Shown: piece by piece, positions 63,113 through 64,000 of the stretch | How the letters are laid out: the number at the start of each line of letters is the position of its first letter | Position numbering within the stretch: the stretch's first letter is position 1 | Origin: Geotrypetes seraphini | Lineage: Eukaryota; Chordata; Amphibia; Gymnophiona; Dermophiidae | Assembly (NCBI RefSeq): GCF_902459505.1 | Contig: NC_047084.1 | Coordinates: 501,901,832-501,965,831 of the forward strand | Direction: 5' to 3' | DNA length: 64,000 nucleotides | Translations under genes and position numbers: made by a program | The notes under the pieces: generated by a model | Database searches by the model: none | What the model was told of the DNA's origin: nothing | Seen by the model: the letters and a program-made list of their open reading frames with translations, nothing else

Positions 63113-64000
63113 AACTGGAGCAAAGGTTAATCTCTGCAGGCACTCGTGGTAATGACAAGCTAAAGTCTTCTTCTACGTACCCTAAATGAAGGGAGGAACA
63201 CTTTTGCTCATCTTGTTCTTTCCAATTAACAGCTTTCTTGGACATTCTCATTTTTTGATTCTTGATTTCACCCAGTCTAAAACAAGCAAGCTTAGATTTG
63301 TTCTATTTGTGATATCCAGCAGGACTGCCTGTTTGATGTGCAAAGCTAAACGTAAACCAGAAGCAATAAAATCAAACACCTGTCAGACTTATTCTATGGT
63401 TAATGGATTGGAAAGTAGAGAAATGGCAGTTACTGAAAAGTTTGGAAAAAGAGGACATGCCAGTTGGTAAAAAGAAAGGGAACCAACAATGGATGGCGCC
63501 TCCTATAAGCACTCACTCATTCAAACAGACTGTATAGAAGGGAAGCTTACCTTTCAGAATCTCTATCCCGCATATATACATTTCTGATATCTACAGATCA
63601 CATGGACTCCTTCCAGTAAAGTAAAATCATTCCTGGATTTTCTTAATTATTCTGCATTTAACGGTATTTTTCCAATGGCTCCTCTTCAAGCAAAGATACA
63701 TCTTATATGCAGTTTAGAGATTTAGTGTTCACTCATTCAGTTTTTCAAGACGTTTGTGGTCCTTATTCCCGCAAACTATGCTAGATTGCCAATGTCCCCT
63801 CTGCGCCCAGATGTTTGAGTACACATATATATTTACAATCTTGTGCCGTGTGGTATGACCCAGTAGTTCCCAATGTCATCCGAAAAGGTTTTTGCATGTT
63901 ATAAGATACTAGCAATGCTATCAGAAAAGCTTTATCACAGAAGAACTTGCTTCATTTTTGGTTGGTAGTAACATGAGATATGATTGGACCTTTGCAGATT

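Larger units (their letters stand above)
55625..64000 (-). repeat. Tandem array of about 2.4-kb units, each with tRNA-Ser(AGA) and tRNA-Ser(TGA)
   Basis: Six half-units of about 1.1-1.2 kb alternate in type. tRNA starts on the plus coordinate axis are 55805, 56911, 58080, 60631, 61806 and 63031. After subtracting the LINE at 58174-59519, the like-to-like distance is about 2.38-2.40 kb. The spacing between 57270 and 58080 is nearly identical to that between 61000 and 61805, and 56230-56910 to 59950-60630, so the units were duplicated or homogenised recently. The two half-unit types share spacer sequence too (for example ACTTGCTTCATTTTTGG), so an older duplication gave rise to the pair. The array continues past the window end. 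Confidence 0.9.

Noticed and set aside
1-64000. LTR retroelement, retrovirus or Polinton remains
   Set aside because: No paired long terminal repeats, protease, integrase, capsid or envelope motifs were seen; all RT sequences carry non-LTR (L1, CR1, L2-like) signatures.

Overview
The window looks like intergenic DNA from a large, repeat-rich vertebrate genome. No host protein-coding exon could be supported. Apart from a tRNA-Ser cluster at the right end, nearly every recognisable feature is a transposable element: L1 LINEs, CR1/L3-like and L2-like LINEs, CORE-type SINEs, hAT, pogo-like and Harbinger-like DNA elements. No LTR element, capsid or envelope gene was seen. The mix of abundant L1 and CR1/L2 LINEs with long hAT derivatives and the GGGCTCCTTTTAC-ended MITEs suggests an amphibian, perhaps a caecilian. 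That taxon is recollection and inference, not a test.

Layout. 1-6.5 kb: GC-rich repeats, a Harbinger-like MITE, hAT remnants and L2-like scraps, with a repeat-poor stretch at 1.56-2.16 kb. 6.5-16.9 kb: a large antisense L1 locus inside one 16-bp target duplication. It holds two partly overlapping L1 copies, two long hAT elements (7460-9754 and 12805-16394), a MITE and a CR1 tail. 16.9-20.9 kb: partly unique sequence and unclassified repeats. 20.9-26.6 kb: an L2-like LINE split by a hAT element and by an L1. 26.6-33.2 kb: a CR1/L3 relic with a puzzling insert, then a full-length L1 whose two ORFs are both open. 33.2-38.3 kb: scattered repeats and unique DNA. 38.4-40.2 kb: another long hAT element. 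41.3-47.7 kb: CR1/L3 copies riddled with hAT, L1 and L2 insertions. 47.9-52.5 kb: pogo-like and hAT MITEs, SINEs and L2-like tails. 53-55.3 kb: a repeat-poor block and CR1. 55.6-64.0 kb: a tandem array of about 2.4-kb units, each carrying one tRNA-Ser(AGA) and one tRNA-Ser(TGA) gene on the minus strand; six copies are visible.

The two most unusual structures are these. First, the long non-autonomous hAT elements share a module order: a CpG-rich hairpin, then a strand-asymmetric purine minisatellite, then in five or six cases a splice-donor-like CAAAGGTAGAA motif. The same modules occur in elements with different hAT termini. Second, the alternating tRNA-Ser array contains a young L2-like LINE inserted 12 bp upstream of one tRNA gene.
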